64,000 nucleotides of DNA from Ruminococcus sp. AF31-8BH. Lineage in GTDB: Bacteria; Bacillota; Clostridia; Lachnospirales; Lachnospiraceae. The stretch's first letter is position 1. Every line of letters starts with the position of its first letter. This document shows positions 39,487 to 48,540 of this stretch, piece by piece. The position numbers and the translations under genes are program-made. The DNA is taken from contig NZ_QTVN01000002.1 in NCBI RefSeq assembly GCF_003460605.1, forward strand, positions 240,781-304,780. The letters are read 5' to 3'. The notes below the pieces were generated by a model that did not search any database, was not told the DNA's origin, and saw nothing but the letters and a program-made list of their open reading frames with translations.

Positions 39487-41397
39487 ATGTCACAATTTTT
39501 ACCTGTTAACCAAAAAGATATGGAAGAGCGCGGCTGGGACCAGCTTGATTTTGTCTACGTGACAGGAGATGCATATGTGGACCATTCTTCCTTTGGAAGC
39601 GCCATTATCAGCCGTCTTCTGGAGAGCCGGGGGTACAAGGTGGGCATCATTCCTCAGCCGGACTGGCGCAAAAAAGAAAGCGTCACCGTGCTTGGGGAGC
39701 CCCGTCTTGGCTTTCTGGTCAGCGCAGGCAACATGGATTCCATGGTGAACCACTACACCGTTGCCCGCAAGCATCGCCAGAAGGATTCCTATTCCCCCGG
39801 CGGGAAGATGGGACTTCGCCCGGACCGCGCCGTGATCGTATACAGCAACCTGATCCGCCAGACCTATAAGAAGACACCCATTATTCTCGGCGGGATTGAA
39901 GCCAGCTTAAGGCGAATGGCCCACTACGACTACTGGGAAAATAAAGTGAAGCACAGCATTCTTATGGATTCTGGCGCAGATCTGATTTCCTACGGAATGG
40001 GCGAGCACTCCATTATCGAGATTGCAGAAGCCCTGGACAGCGGCATTCCTGTGGAGGAGATCACTTATGTGGCAGGAACGGTGTACAAGTGTAAAGACCT
40101 TTCCCGCACCTACCAGCCTGTTGTTCTTCCTTCCTTCGAGGAAGTGAAAGAGGACAAAATGGCCTATGCCAGAAGCTTTGCCATCCAGTATCAGAACACA
40201 GACCCATTCACAGCAGCCACCATGGCAGAGTCCTACGGAAACAAAGGCTATGTGATCCAGAATCCTCCAGCTCTTCCCCTTACCCAGGATGAGATGGACG
40301 ATGTGTACGACCTTCCCTATACCGGGCAGTATCACCCCATGTACGAGAAGGACGGCGGCATTCCTGCATTGGAGGAGATCAAATTCAGCCTCACCAGCAA
40401 CCGGGGCTGTTTTGGAAGCTGCAGCTTCTGCGCCCTCACCTTCCATCAGGGAAGGATCCTGCAGACCAGAAGCCATGAATCCATTCTCAAAGAAGCGTTT
40501 CATATGACCCAGGATAAGGATTTCAAGGGTTATATTCATGATGTAGGCGGACCTACCGCAGATTTCCGCCAGCCATCCTGTCAGAAACAGCTGACCAAGG
40601 GCGTGTGCAAGAACCGGCACTGTCTTTTCCCAACGCCCTGCAAGAATCTGACCGCAGACCATAAGGATTACGTTTCCCTGCTTCGGAAGCTCCGTGCTGT
40701 TCCTAAAGTAAAGAAAGTATTCGTCCGTTCCGGCGTGCGTTTTGACTACGTTCTTGCAGACCCGGACAAGACCTTTCTCAATGAGCTTGCACGGTATCAC
40801 GTAAGCGGACAGCTTCGCGTGGCACCGGAGCATGTTTCTGACCAGGTTCTGAAATACATGGGCAAGCCTTCCCATGAGGTTTACCAGAAGTTCCTGAAGG
40901 AATTTGACAAGGCTACCAAAAGCGCCGGGCTGCAGCAGTTTGCAGTTCCCTATTTTATGTCCTCTCATCCTGGCTGTACCATGAAGGAGGCGGTAAAGCT
41001 GGCAGAATATGTGCGGGATCTTGGATTTACCCCGGAACAGGTACAGGATTTTTATCCCACCCCGTCCACCTTGTCCACTTGCATGTATTACACCGGAATC
41101 CATCCCCTTACCGGGGAGAAGGTTTACGTGCCTAAGAACGCCCATGAGAAATCCATTCAGCGTGCCCTTATGCAGTATAAGAATCCTGCCAACCGGGAGC
41201 TGGTTCTGGAGGGATTGAAGATTGCAGGGCGCATGGACCTGGTAGGCTATGGAGAGAAGTGCCTGATCCGTCCAATCAGAGAGGGACATGAGAAAGCATC
41301 CGGTGAGAAATCCCGTTTCGGGCACCAGCAGGGACATGTCTCTTTCGGCAGAAAGAAAACCATCCGTAATAACCACACAAGAAAAAAGCAGAAATAG
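39487..41397 (+). CDS. YgiQ family radical SAM protein
   Basis: 636 aa from ATG 39487 (AGGAGAAAAGAATCA upstream). N-terminal domain: LDFVYVTGDAYVDHSSFG, FLVSAGNMDSMVNHYT, ILGGIEASLRRMAHYDYW. Radical SAM core: TSNRGCFGSCSFCALTFHQG with the three cluster cysteines. C-terminal DUF3362-like part: HPGCTMKEAVKLAEYVRDL and QDFYPTPSTLSTCMYYTG. Reaction unknown. Length and motifs agree with the family. Confidence 0.92.
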   Translation: MSQFLPVNQKDMEERGWDQLDFVYVTGDAYVDHSSFGSAIISRLLESRGYKVGIIPQPDWRKKESVTVLGEPRLGFLVSAGNMDSMVNHYTVARKHRQKDSYSPGGKMGLRPDRAVIVYSNLIRQTYKKTPIILGGIEASLRRMAHYDYWENKVKHSILMDSGADLISYGMGEHSIIEIAEALDSGIPVEEITYVAGTVYKCKDLSRTYQPVVLPSFEEVKEDKMAYARSFAIQYQNTDPFTAATMAESYGNKGYVIQNPPALPLTQDEMDDVYDLPYTGQYHPMYEKDGGIPALEEIKFSLTSNRGCFGSCSFCALTFHQGRILQTRSHESILKEAFHMTQDKDFKGYIHDVGGPTADFRQPSCQKQLTKGVCKNRHCLFPTPCKNLTADHKDYVSLLRKLRAVPKVKKVFVRSGVRFDYVLADPDKTFLNELARYHVSGQLRVAPEHVSDQVLKYMGKPSHEVYQKFLKEFDKATKSAGLQQFAVPYFMSSHPGCTMKEAVKLAEYVRDLGFTPEQVQDFYPTPSTLSTCMYYTGIHPLTGEKVYVPKNAHEKSIQRALMQYKNPANRELVLEGLKIAGRMDLVGYGEKCLIRPIREGHEKASGEKSRFGHQQGHVSFGRKKTIRNNHTRKKQK

Positions 41398-41407
41398 GAG
41401 TGTTTTC

Positions 41408-42019
41408 ATGAAATTAATGCAGACAAACAAAGGAGAATTCGGGTATCTGAAGCGTGAGCGGAAGCGCAGGATCATCATTGCTGCCATTTTGCTTGGCGTA
41501 CCCTTATTTATTTTTATCAGCATGTGGATCTACCTTGGCACAAGGAACACCATCTGGACCATCATTGCCCTGGTGGGCTCCCTTCCCGGCTGCAAGGCTG
41601 TGGTAGACGTGATCATGGTCATGCTTGCCAAGCCTGTGAACCCTGCTGTATACAAGAAGATCCATGCCCATCAGGGAGACCTTGTGATGGCATATGAGAT
41701 GTACATGACTTTCTACGAGAAGAAATGTGCCATCGACGCCATCGCCGTGTGCGGCAATACAGTGGTGGGCTACACCAGCGATCCCAAGGCTGACACAGGT
41801 TTTATGGCAGAAGAGGCCCAGAAGCTTGTGCGCAAGAACGGCTACAAGGTAGATGTGAAGATCCTTAGCGAGCTCCGGCCGTTTCTGGAGCGCCTGGATT
41901 CCATGAACGCCCACAAGGATTCCTTAGAAGAAGGGCTTAAATTCACCCCGGATCCCAGATATCCGGACTTTACAAGAGATGATATGGTAAAACATGTGAT
42001 CCTGAATCTTTGCATTTAA
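41408..42019 (+). CDS. Conserved membrane protein of unknown function, 203 aa
   Basis: ATG 41408 follows AGGAGTGTTTTC, 10 nt after the YgiQ gene. Two membrane helices (about 22-42 and 48-72; AAILLGVPLFIFISMWIYL), then a cytoplasmic alpha/beta domain (DAIAVCGNTVVGYTS, KLVRKNGYKVDVKIL). No family assigned. Spacing suggests co-transcription with the pseudouridine synthase. Confidence 0.75.
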   Translation: MKLMQTNKGEFGYLKRERKRRIIIAAILLGVPLFIFISMWIYLGTRNTIWTIIALVGSLPGCKAVVDVIMVMLAKPVNPAVYKKIHAHQGDLVMAYEMYMTFYEKKCAIDAIAVCGNTVVGYTSDPKADTGFMAEEAQKLVRKNGYKVDVKILSELRPFLERLDSMNAHKDSLEEGLKFTPDPRYPDFTRDDMVKHVILNLCI

Positions 42020-42030
42020 AGGGGACTCCC

Positions 42031-43029
42031 ATGAAAGAATTTATCATTAACGAAAACGAAGCGGGACAGCGTTTTGACAAGTATCTTGGGAAGCTTCTTC
42101 GGGAAGCGCCCAAAAGCTTTTTTTACAAAATGCTCCGCAAGAAGAACATCACCTTAAACGGAGGGAAAGCCACAGGCAATGAGAAGCTTTCTTCCGGCGA
42201 CCATGTGAAGCTGTTCCTTTCCGATGAAACCTTTGAAAAATTTTCCGGCAGTGAGGAAAAGGTGGCAAGGGCGCACCAGAAGCTTGAGATTGTATACGAG
42301 GACGAAAATGTGCTTCTCATCAACAAGCCTGCAGGCATGCTTTCCCAGCCTGCGGATGATAAGGAGCCGTCCATGGTGGAATACCTCACCGGATATCTCT
42401 TAGAGGAGGGAGCTGTGACAGAAGCTTCCCTTCACACCTTCCGCCCGTCCGTGTGCAACCGCCTGGACCGAAATACCAGCGGAATTGTGGCAGCGGGCAA
42501 AACCCTTGCCGGGCTGCAGGAGCTCTCTGGCCTTTTCCACGACAGAAGCCTTCACAAGTTTTACCGCTGTCTGGTAAAGGGCGTCATAAAAAACGAAAAA
42601 TATATCAAAGGTTATTTGCATAAAGACGAAAAATGTAATAAAGTAACAGTACAGGAAAAAGAAACCCCTGGAGCACTTCCCATTGAGACCAGATACCGTC
42701 CCCTTGGGGATAACGGAAGCGTCACCCTTCTTGAGGTGGAGCTGATCACAGGACGGACCCATCAGATCAGGGCCCACCTTTCTGGAACCGGCCACCCTCT
42801 TGTGGGAGATTACAAGTACGGCTCCCGCGCCTTTAACGAGGAGTACCGTAAGAAATATGGCCTGAAATCCCAGCTGCTCCATGCATACAGACTGGAGATC
42901 CCGGAAATTCCCGGGCGGCTTTCCTATCTGTCCGGCAGAGAATTTACAGCACCTTTGCCCCGGCAGTTTCAAAATATCCTGAAAGAGGAACACGTAGAGG
43001 AGAATAAATCATATGAAAATCTGGCATGA
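42031..43029 (+). CDS. RluC/RluD-type 23S rRNA pseudouridine synthase
   Basis: 332 aa from ATG 42031. S4 RNA-binding domain at residues 8-75 (RFDKYLGKLLREAPKSF, KKNITLNGGKA), then catalytic domain VLLINKPAGML, VCNRLDRNTSGIV (catalytic Asp), KFYRCLVKG and ITGRTHQIRAHL. Isomerises uridines in rRNA. Which sites (RluC- or RluD-like) cannot be decided. Overlaps lepB by 17 nt. Confidence 0.9.
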   Translation: MKEFIINENEAGQRFDKYLGKLLREAPKSFFYKMLRKKNITLNGGKATGNEKLSSGDHVKLFLSDETFEKFSGSEEKVARAHQKLEIVYEDENVLLINKPAGMLSQPADDKEPSMVEYLTGYLLEEGAVTEASLHTFRPSVCNRLDRNTSGIVAAGKTLAGLQELSGLFHDRSLHKFYRCLVKGVIKNEKYIKGYLHKDEKCNKVTVQEKETPGALPIETRYRPLGDNGSVTLLEVELITGRTHQIRAHLSGTGHPLVGDYKYGSRAFNEEYRKKYGLKSQLLHAYRLEIPEIPGRLSYLSGREFTAPLPRQFQNILKEEHVEENKSYENLA

Positions 43030-43582
43030 AGTATGGGACTATGTAAAAATGATCATCATTGTAGTGGCAGTGGTCCTGGTGGTCAACAATGTGGTACTGA
43101 TCAACGCGAAAATTCCTTCTGAGTCCATGGAGAAAACAATTATGACCGGAGACCGTATTTTCGGCTTCCGTCTTGCTTACGGAATCAACCTGGATCTGTT
43201 CGGACATGAGATTTCCAAGAAGACCAAAGATCCGGAACGTTTTGACATTGTAATCTTCAAGTATCCGGATGACGAGAGCCAGCTTTTCATTAAGCGTGTG
43301 ATCGGTCTTCCGGGAGAAACCGTTGAGATCAAGGACGGAAAGGTGTACATCGACGGATCTGAGACGCCTCTTGATGACTCCTTTATCCCGGAGAAAATGC
43401 GAGGCAGCTACGGGCCCTATACTGTTCCCGACAACTGCTATTTTATGCTGGGAGACAACCGGAACAATTCCAAGGATTCCCGTTTCTGGACCAACACCTT
43501 CGTGCGGTTTGACCAGATTGTGGGAAAAGCAATTGTAAGATATTATCCGTCCATCAAGCTTCTTGGCTACGAGGAGCCGTAA
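43013..43582 (+). CDS. lepB: Signal peptidase I
   Basis: 189 aa. One N-terminal membrane helix (11-30), then boxes INAKIPSESMEKTI (Ser38), FDIVIFKYP, LFIKRVIGLPGE (Lys94 general base) and FMLGDNRNNSKDSRF. A gram-positive type I signal peptidase with the Ser/Lys dyad, cleaving signal peptides outside the membrane. It would process the secreted proteins in this window, such as the corrinoid-locus surface protein. Confidence 0.95.
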   Translation: MKIWHEVWDYVKMIIIVVAVVLVVNNVVLINAKIPSESMEKTIMTGDRIFGFRLAYGINLDLFGHEISKKTKDPERFDIVIFKYPDDESQLFIKRVIGLPGETVEIKDGKVYIDGSETPLDDSFIPEKMRGSYGPYTVPDNCYFMLGDNRNNSKDSRFWTNTFVRFDQIVGKAIVRYYPSIKLLGYEEP

Positions 43583-43584
43583 CC

Positions 43585-44115
43585 ATGTCCACATGGAACA
43601 GCCGAGGCCTCCGGGGTTCTACCCTGGAGGACCTGGTAAACAGAACCAACGAACAATACCGGGAAAAGGGACTTGCCCTTGTGCAGAAGATTCCTACCCC
43701 GATTACTCCGGTACGCATGGACAAGGACAGCCGCCATATCACCCTGGCGTATTTTGACCAGCGAAGTACCGTTGACTACATAGGTGCAGTACAGGGAATC
43801 CCTGTCTGCTTTGACGCAAAAGAATGCAGCGCCCAGACGTTTCCTCTGGCAAATATCCACCCCCATCAGGTGAAATTTATGGAGGACTTTGAAAAACAGA
43901 ATGGCGTGGCATTTTTTCTTATATTTTTCAGTCATTTAAATGAATTCTACTATCTGACCTTCCGGGAGCTGATGGGCTTCTGGAAAAGGATGGAAGAGGG
44001 CGGGCGAAAGAGTTTCCGGAAGGAAGAACTGACCGAAGAATTTTACCTGCCGAAAAAGGGCGGGGTGCTGGTGCCTTATCTGGAGGGGATTAAGCTGGAT
44101 CTGGAGAGACGATAA
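43585..44115 (+). CDS. recU: Holliday junction resolvase RecU
   Basis: 176 aa, ATG 2 nt after the lepB stop; GAGGAG in the lepB end serves as binding site. NSRGLRGSTLEDLVNRTNEQY, STVDYIGAVQGIPVCFDAKEC (Asp, Glu and Lys of the PD-D/E-x-K site) and AFFLIFFSHLNEFYYL match RecU. Cleaves four-way junctions in recombinational repair and chromosome segregation. Usually near penicillin-binding protein genes, here near lepB. Confidence 0.93.
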   Translation: MSTWNSRGLRGSTLEDLVNRTNEQYREKGLALVQKIPTPITPVRMDKDSRHITLAYFDQRSTVDYIGAVQGIPVCFDAKECSAQTFPLANIHPHQVKFMEDFEKQNGVAFFLIFFSHLNEFYYLTFRELMGFWKRMEEGGRKSFRKEELTEEFYLPKKGGVLVPYLEGIKLDLERR

Positions 44116-44141
44116 TTCCAATAAAGTTACCGGACAGATCG

Positions 44142-44169
44142 TGAACAGTAACATCGGCGTTACTGTTCA
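44142..44169. repeat. Palindromic repeat R2, short copy
   Basis: TGAACAGTAAC (44142-44152) pairs with GTTACTGTTCA (44159-44169) around ATCGGC. The same 11-mer core is found in the copies at 29957-30105 and 50024-50050. Lies in the recU-hisZ gap, upstream of the his promoter. Confidence 0.65.
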
Positions 44170-44215
44170 TAGGTAACATCGGCACGACCTGCCGGTAACG
44201 GGACGAAACAATATC

Positions 44216-44244
44216 TTGACATTCTCACTTGATTCTACTATAAT
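44216..44244 (+). promoter_or_regulatory. Consensus sigma-A promoter of the his operon
   Basis: TTGACA (44216-44221), 17-nt spacer, TATAAT (44239-44244): a full match to the vegetative consensus. Confidence 0.88.
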
Positions 44245-44418
44245 CAACATTGATTTTGTATTATCGTGGTAGCGTAGTAAAGTGTTTATAGATTAACAAA
44301 CTACGAAAACATCGGGAACTGACAATCGATTTTCCCTGTTATCCACCACAAAAGAAAACAAAGAAGAACTGTGGCATTATCGCAGTTACAACTAAGAAAC
44401 AACATGGAGGAATATGAT
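44245..44418 (+). promoter_or_regulatory. Structured leader of the his operon
   Basis: A 174-nt untranslated region with several possible stems: CGTAGT/ACTACG (near 44272 and 44301), GTGGT/ACCAC as an outer closing stem (near 44266 and 44344), GGGAA/TTTTCCC, and AACTG/CAGTT near 44366-44386. No T-box sequence (AGGGTGG) and no run of His codons was found, so a known attenuation type is not supported. Confidence 0.45.
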
Positions 44419-45555
44419 ATGCAGAGGATTTTTCATACGCCGGAAGGAGTACGGGACATTTACAGTCAGGAATGCAGCCGAAAGCGCAGGCTTCAGGAGA
44501 AGCTTCACCACGTATTCCATCAGTATGGATTTGAAGATATAGAGACTCCCACCTTTGAATATTTCGAAGTATTCAGCAAGGAAGTGGGAACCATTCCCTC
44601 CAGGGATCTTTATAAATTTTTTGACAGAGAGGGCAATACCCTGGTGCTTCGCCCGGACTTCACCCCGTCCGTATCCAGAGCCTGTGCCACCTATTTTAAC
44701 CCGGAGAAGGAAGTGGTAAGCCTTTGCTACACAGGCAACACCTTCATCAACAATTCCAGCTTCCGCGGCAGACTCAAAGAGACCACACAGATGGGCGTGG
44801 AGCGCATGGGAGATGATTCCCCGGAGGCAGATGCAGAGATTCTCGCCATGACTGTAGAGTGCCTTCTGACTGCTGGTCTGACAGAATTCCAGGTAAGCGT
44901 AGGCCAAGTAGATTACTATAAGGCCATTTTTGCCCAGACCGGAATGAGCCAGGAAGAGGAAGAAGAGCTTCGGGAACTGATTTCCCAGAAGAATTATTTC
45001 GGCGTGGAAGAGCTTGTTAAGAGCAAGAAGATGGACAAATCCCTTGCGAAGGTTCTTTCCCAGCTTCCTCAGATGTTCGGTTCCGCAGAGGTTCTTGAGA
45101 AGGCCAAAGCCCTGACCGATAACCCGCAGGCTTTAAAGGCAGTGGCACGCTTAGAAGAAATTTATGAGCTTCTTAAGGTTTATGGTTATGAGAAGTATAT
45201 TACCTTTGATTTTGCCATGCTCAGCAAATATCATTATTATACCGGAATTATTTTCCAGGCTTACACCTACGGCACAGGAGAGCCTCTGATCAAGGGAGGC
45301 CGCTACAACCAGCTGATGAAGCATTTCGGTAAGCCGGCAGCTTCCATTGGATTTGCCATTGTGGTAGACAACCTTCTTATGGCACTTTCCAGACAGAAGC
45401 TGGAAATGGAAGACCCGGATGACGTGACCGTGATCACTTACCGCAAGGAGAACCGGATCCAGGCAATCAAGGAAGCCAAAGAACTTCGCGCTCAGGGCAA
45501 GAACGTAGCCCTTCGCCCGGAGAAAGTAACGAAGGTATGTGAGGTGGAATTATGA
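44419..45555 (+). CDS. hisZ: ATP phosphoribosyltransferase regulatory subunit
   Basis: 378 aa from ATG 44419 (GGAGGAATATGAT upstream). A class II tRNA-synthetase-like fold: [75 protein letters not shown] [21 protein letters not shown] and [10 protein letters not shown]. HisZ does not charge tRNA; it allosterically activates short-form HisG. The first gene of hisZGDBI; overlaps hisG by 4 nt. Confidence 0.93.
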   Translation: MQRIFHTPEGVRDIYSQECSRKRRLQEKLHHVFHQYGFEDIETPTFEYFEVFSKEVGTIPSRDLYKFFDREGNTLVLRPDFTPSVSRACATYFNPEKEVVSLCYTGNTFINNSSFRGRLKETTQMGVERMGDDSPEADAEILAMTVECLLTAGLTEFQVSVGQVDYYKAIFAQTGMSQEEEEELRELISQKNYFGVEELVKSKKMDKSLAKVLSQLPQMFGSAEVLEKAKALTDNPQALKAVARLEEIYELLKVYGYEKYITFDFAMLSKYHYYTGIIFQAYTYGTGEPLIKGGRYNQLMKHFGKPAASIGFAIVVDNLLMALSRQKLEMEDPDDVTVITYRKENRIQAIKEAKELRAQGKNVALRPEKVTKVCEVEL

Positions 45556-46187
45556 GATATCTGACTTTTGCCCTTACCAAGGGAAGACTTGCAGACAAGA
45601 CCCTTGCTCTGCTGGAAAAAACAGGAATCACCTGTGAGGAGATGAAAGACAAAGACTCCCGTAAACTGATCTTTGTAAACGAAGAACTGAAAATGCGTTT
45701 TTTCCTTGCAAAGGGACCGGATGTGCCCACCTATGTGGAATACGGCGCAGCGGATATTGGAATCGTAGGCAAGGATACCATATTAGAAGAGGGACGGAAG
45801 CTTTATGAGGTGATGGACCTTGGCTTTGGTGCCTGCCGCATGTGCGTGTGCGGACCGGAGAGCGCAAAGCCCCTTCTTGCATCCAACCAGCTCATCCGCG
45901 TGGCAACCAAGTATCCAAATATTGCCAAGGATTATTTCTATAACAAAAAGCACCAGACGGTTGAGATCATTAAACTGAACGGTTCCATTGAGCTTGCTCC
46001 TATTGTAGGGCTTTCCGAGGTGATCGTGGACATTGTGGAGACCGGAAGCACCCTTCGTGAGAACGGCCTGAAGGTTCTGGAGGAGGTTTGCCCTCTTTCT
46101 GCCAGAATGGTAGTGAACCAGGTAAGCATGAAAATGGAAAATGAGCGGATCAGCAAGCTGATCGAAGAGCTGAGAGAAGTGATTTAA
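45552..46187 (+). CDS. hisG: ATP phosphoribosyltransferase, short form
   Basis: 211 aa. [50 protein letters not shown] and [16 protein letters not shown] match HisG. The short form lacks the C-terminal regulatory domain, consistent with the preceding hisZ. First step of histidine synthesis: ATP plus PRPP gives phosphoribosyl-ATP. Confidence 0.95.
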   Translation: MRYLTFALTKGRLADKTLALLEKTGITCEEMKDKDSRKLIFVNEELKMRFFLAKGPDVPTYVEYGAADIGIVGKDTILEEGRKLYEVMDLGFGACRMCVCGPESAKPLLASNQLIRVATKYPNIAKDYFYNKKHQTVEIIKLNGSIELAPIVGLSEVIVDIVETGSTLRENGLKVLEEVCPLSARMVVNQVSMKMENERISKLIEELREVI

Positions 46188-46260
46188 AGAAAAAAGTCGC
46201 AGGCCAGCGATATGATCATATTGGAAAGTCAGTTACAGACAGAAAGAGAGACGAAGTAAA

Positions 46261-47574
46261 ATGCGTACAGTAAGATTAACAAAGGAATCTACAAAAGATA
46301 TTCTGGAAAATCTGTTAAAAAGAAGCCCAAACAATTATGGCAAATTTGAAGCAGCTGTTGCAGACATTCTTGCCAATGTGAAGGAAAAAGGAGACGAAGC
46401 CCTGTTCTCCTATACAAAGGAATTTGATAAGGTAGAGGTTACCGCAGACACCATCCGTGTAACCGAAGCGGAAATCCAGGAGGCCTATGAAGCAGTGGAC
46501 GCCTCCTTACTGGAAGTCATCCGCAAGGCTCTTGTAAACATCCGCAGCTACCACGAGAAACAGCGCCAGAACAGCTGGTTTACAAGCACAGAGAACGGCA
46601 CCATGCTGGGCCAGAAGGTAACTCCTCTGAACCGTGTAGGCGTTTACGTTCCAGGAGGAAAGGCAGTTTATCCTTCTTCCGTTCTTATGAACATTGTGCC
46701 TGCCAAGGTTGCAGGAGTGCCCCACATTGTAATGACCACCCCTCCGGGAAAAGATGGTAAGGTGAATCCATCCACACTGGTTGCAGCCAAGGAAGCCGGC
46801 GCTGACGAGATCTACAAGGTGGGCGGCGCGCAGGCCATCGGCGCACTTGCCTACGGTACTGCCAGCATCCCGAAAGTAGACAAGATCGTAGGACCTGGAA
46901 ATATTTTCGTAGCACTGGCAAAGAAAGCTGTTTACGGCCATGTCAGCATTGACTCCATCGCAGGACCAAGTGAGATCCTGGTTCTTGCAGATGAGACAGC
47001 CAACCCACACTATGTTGCAGCTGACCTTCTTTCCCAGGCAGAGCACGACGAAATGGCTTCTGCAATCCTCATTACCACCAGCACTGAGCTGGCGCAGAAT
47101 GTGGAGAAAGAGATTGATGGCTATCTGAAGGTTCTCTCCAGAAGAGAGATCATTGAGAAATCCCTGGAGAATTTCGGATACATTCTCATTGCAGAGGATA
47201 TGGATGAAGCCATTGATGCGGCTAATGAGATCGCATCCGAGCATATGGAGATCGTGACCAAGAATGCCTTCGAGGTGATGATGAAGGTGCGAAACGCAGG
47301 CGCTATCTTTATCGGTGAGTACAGCTCCGAGCCCCTGGGCGATTATTTTGCAGGGCCGAACCACGTACTTCCAACCAACGGAACTGCCAAATTCTTCTCC
47401 GCACTTTCTGTGGATGATTTTATTAAGAAATCCAGCATTGTATATTATTCCAGATCTGCACTGAAAGAAATCCACAAGGATATCATCCAGTTTGCCACCT
47501 CCGAGCAGCTGACCGCACATGCAAATTCCATTGCAGTCCGTTTTGAGGATGAGGACAAAAAGGAGGAGCCATGA
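46261..47574 (+). CDS. hisD: Histidinol dehydrogenase
   Basis: 437 aa. VGVYVPGGKAVYPSSVLMN, GAQAIGALAYGTASIPKVDKI, GPGNIFVALAKKAVYG, IAGPSEILVLAD and LLSQAEHDEMASAIL (zinc and catalytic residues) identify HisD. It performs the last two oxidations, histidinol to histidine, with NAD. Starts 73 nt after hisG, overlaps hisB by 4 nt. Confidence 0.96.
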   Translation: MRTVRLTKESTKDILENLLKRSPNNYGKFEAAVADILANVKEKGDEALFSYTKEFDKVEVTADTIRVTEAEIQEAYEAVDASLLEVIRKALVNIRSYHEKQRQNSWFTSTENGTMLGQKVTPLNRVGVYVPGGKAVYPSSVLMNIVPAKVAGVPHIVMTTPPGKDGKVNPSTLVAAKEAGADEIYKVGGAQAIGALAYGTASIPKVDKIVGPGNIFVALAKKAVYGHVSIDSIAGPSEILVLADETANPHYVAADLLSQAEHDEMASAILITTSTELAQNVEKEIDGYLKVLSRREIIEKSLENFGYILIAEDMDEAIDAANEIASEHMEIVTKNAFEVMMKVRNAGAIFIGEYSSEPLGDYFAGPNHVLPTNGTAKFFSALSVDDFIKKSSIVYYSRSALKEIHKDIIQFATSEQLTAHANSIAVRFEDEDKKEEP

Positions 47575-48158
47575 CAAGAGAGGCCCAGGTAACACGAAAC
47601 ACAAAAGAAACCCAGATTTCCCTAAAGCTGGGATTGGACGGAAGCGGCAAAAGCAGCCTGGACACTGGTGTAGGATTTTTTGACCACATGCTGGACGGCT
47701 TTGCCCGCCACGGACTGTTTGACCTGGATGTGAAGGTGAAAGGGGATCTTCAGGTGGACGATCACCACACCATCGAGGACACGGGAATCGTCCTTGGCAC
47801 TGCCATTAAAGAAGCAGTGGGAGACAAGAAGGGAATCCGCCGCTACGGAAGCTGCATTCTTCCTATGGATGAGTGCCTGGTGCTCTGCGCAGTGGATCTT
47901 GGAGGACGTCCCTATCTTTCCTTTGACGGAGAGTTCACAAGCGAAAAGATTGGCGATATGTCCACAGAAATGGTAAAGGAATTTTTTTATGCGGTTTCCT
48001 ACACTGCGTCCATGAATCTTCACATTAAGGTTCTTACCCCGGGAAATAACCACCATATGGCAGAAGCTATGTTCAAAAGCTTCGCCAAAGCCCTGGACAT
48101 GGCGGTAGCGTTTGACCCCCGCATTACAGACGTGCTTTCCACAAAGGGAAGCTTGTAA
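47571..48158 (+). CDS. hisB: Imidazoleglycerol-phosphate dehydratase
   Basis: 195 aa, single-function form. GVGFFDHMLDGFARHGLFDL, DDHHTIEDTGIVLGTAIKEA, CLVLCAVDLGGRPYL and NNHHMAEAMFKSFAKAL hold the metal-binding His clusters. Converts imidazole-glycerol phosphate to imidazole-acetol phosphate. No phosphatase domain. Confidence 0.96.
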   Translation: MTREAQVTRNTKETQISLKLGLDGSGKSSLDTGVGFFDHMLDGFARHGLFDLDVKVKGDLQVDDHHTIEDTGIVLGTAIKEAVGDKKGIRRYGSCILPMDECLVLCAVDLGGRPYLSFDGEFTSEKIGDMSTEMVKEFFYAVSYTASMNLHIKVLTPGNNHHMAEAMFKSFAKALDMAVAFDPRITDVLSTKGSL

Positions 48159-48173
48159 AAGGAGTATTTTTAC

Positions 48174-48512
48174 ATGGAAAATTTAAAAAGCAAACTGTCC
48201 TGGTCTGATTTCAAGCTGAACAGTGACGGCATGGTTCCGGTCATTGTCCAGGATTACAAGACAGACCAGGTTCTGATGCTTGCCTATATGAATGAAGAGG
48301 CCTATCTTACCACTTTGAAACTGGGAAAAATGACCTACTGGAGCCGCAGCCGAAACGAGCTGTGGACCAAAGGACTTACCTCCGGCCATGTTCAGTACGT
48401 GAAATCATTGACTATTGACTGTGATAATGATACAATCTTGGCAAAAGTGGAGCAGGTAGGTGCTGCGTGTCATACTGGAAACAGGACATGTTTTTTTACC
48501 CCGCTGCTCTAA
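48174..48512 (+). CDS. hisI: Phosphoribosyl-AMP cyclohydrolase
   Basis: 112 aa, HisI domain only; no fused HisE pyrophosphatase. [51 protein letters not shown] (metal Asp residues) and [11 protein letters not shown] (Cys/His) are diagnostic. Opens the purine ring of phosphoribosyl-AMP. hisC, hisH, hisA, hisF and hisE are not in this window, so the pathway is split across the genome. Confidence 0.94.
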   Translation: MENLKSKLSWSDFKLNSDGMVPVIVQDYKTDQVLMLAYMNEEAYLTTLKLGKMTYWSRSRNELWTKGLTSGHVQYVKSLTIDCDNDTILAKVEQVGAACHTGNRTCFFTPLL

Positions 48513-48540
48513 AAAAGTAAGCCAAAGGTAAAACTATCAT

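Noticed and set aside
39907..41523. A 538-residue open frame on the - strand
   Set aside because: Antisense to the YgiQ radical SAM gene; composition is typical of a shadow frame.
44245..44418. T-box riboswitch in the his leader
   Set aside because: The conserved AGGGTGG-type T-box and an antiterminator/terminator pair were not found; only unspecific stems are visible.
46507..47604. A 365-residue open frame on the - strand
   Set aside because: Antisense to hisD, no plausible start signal or family features.
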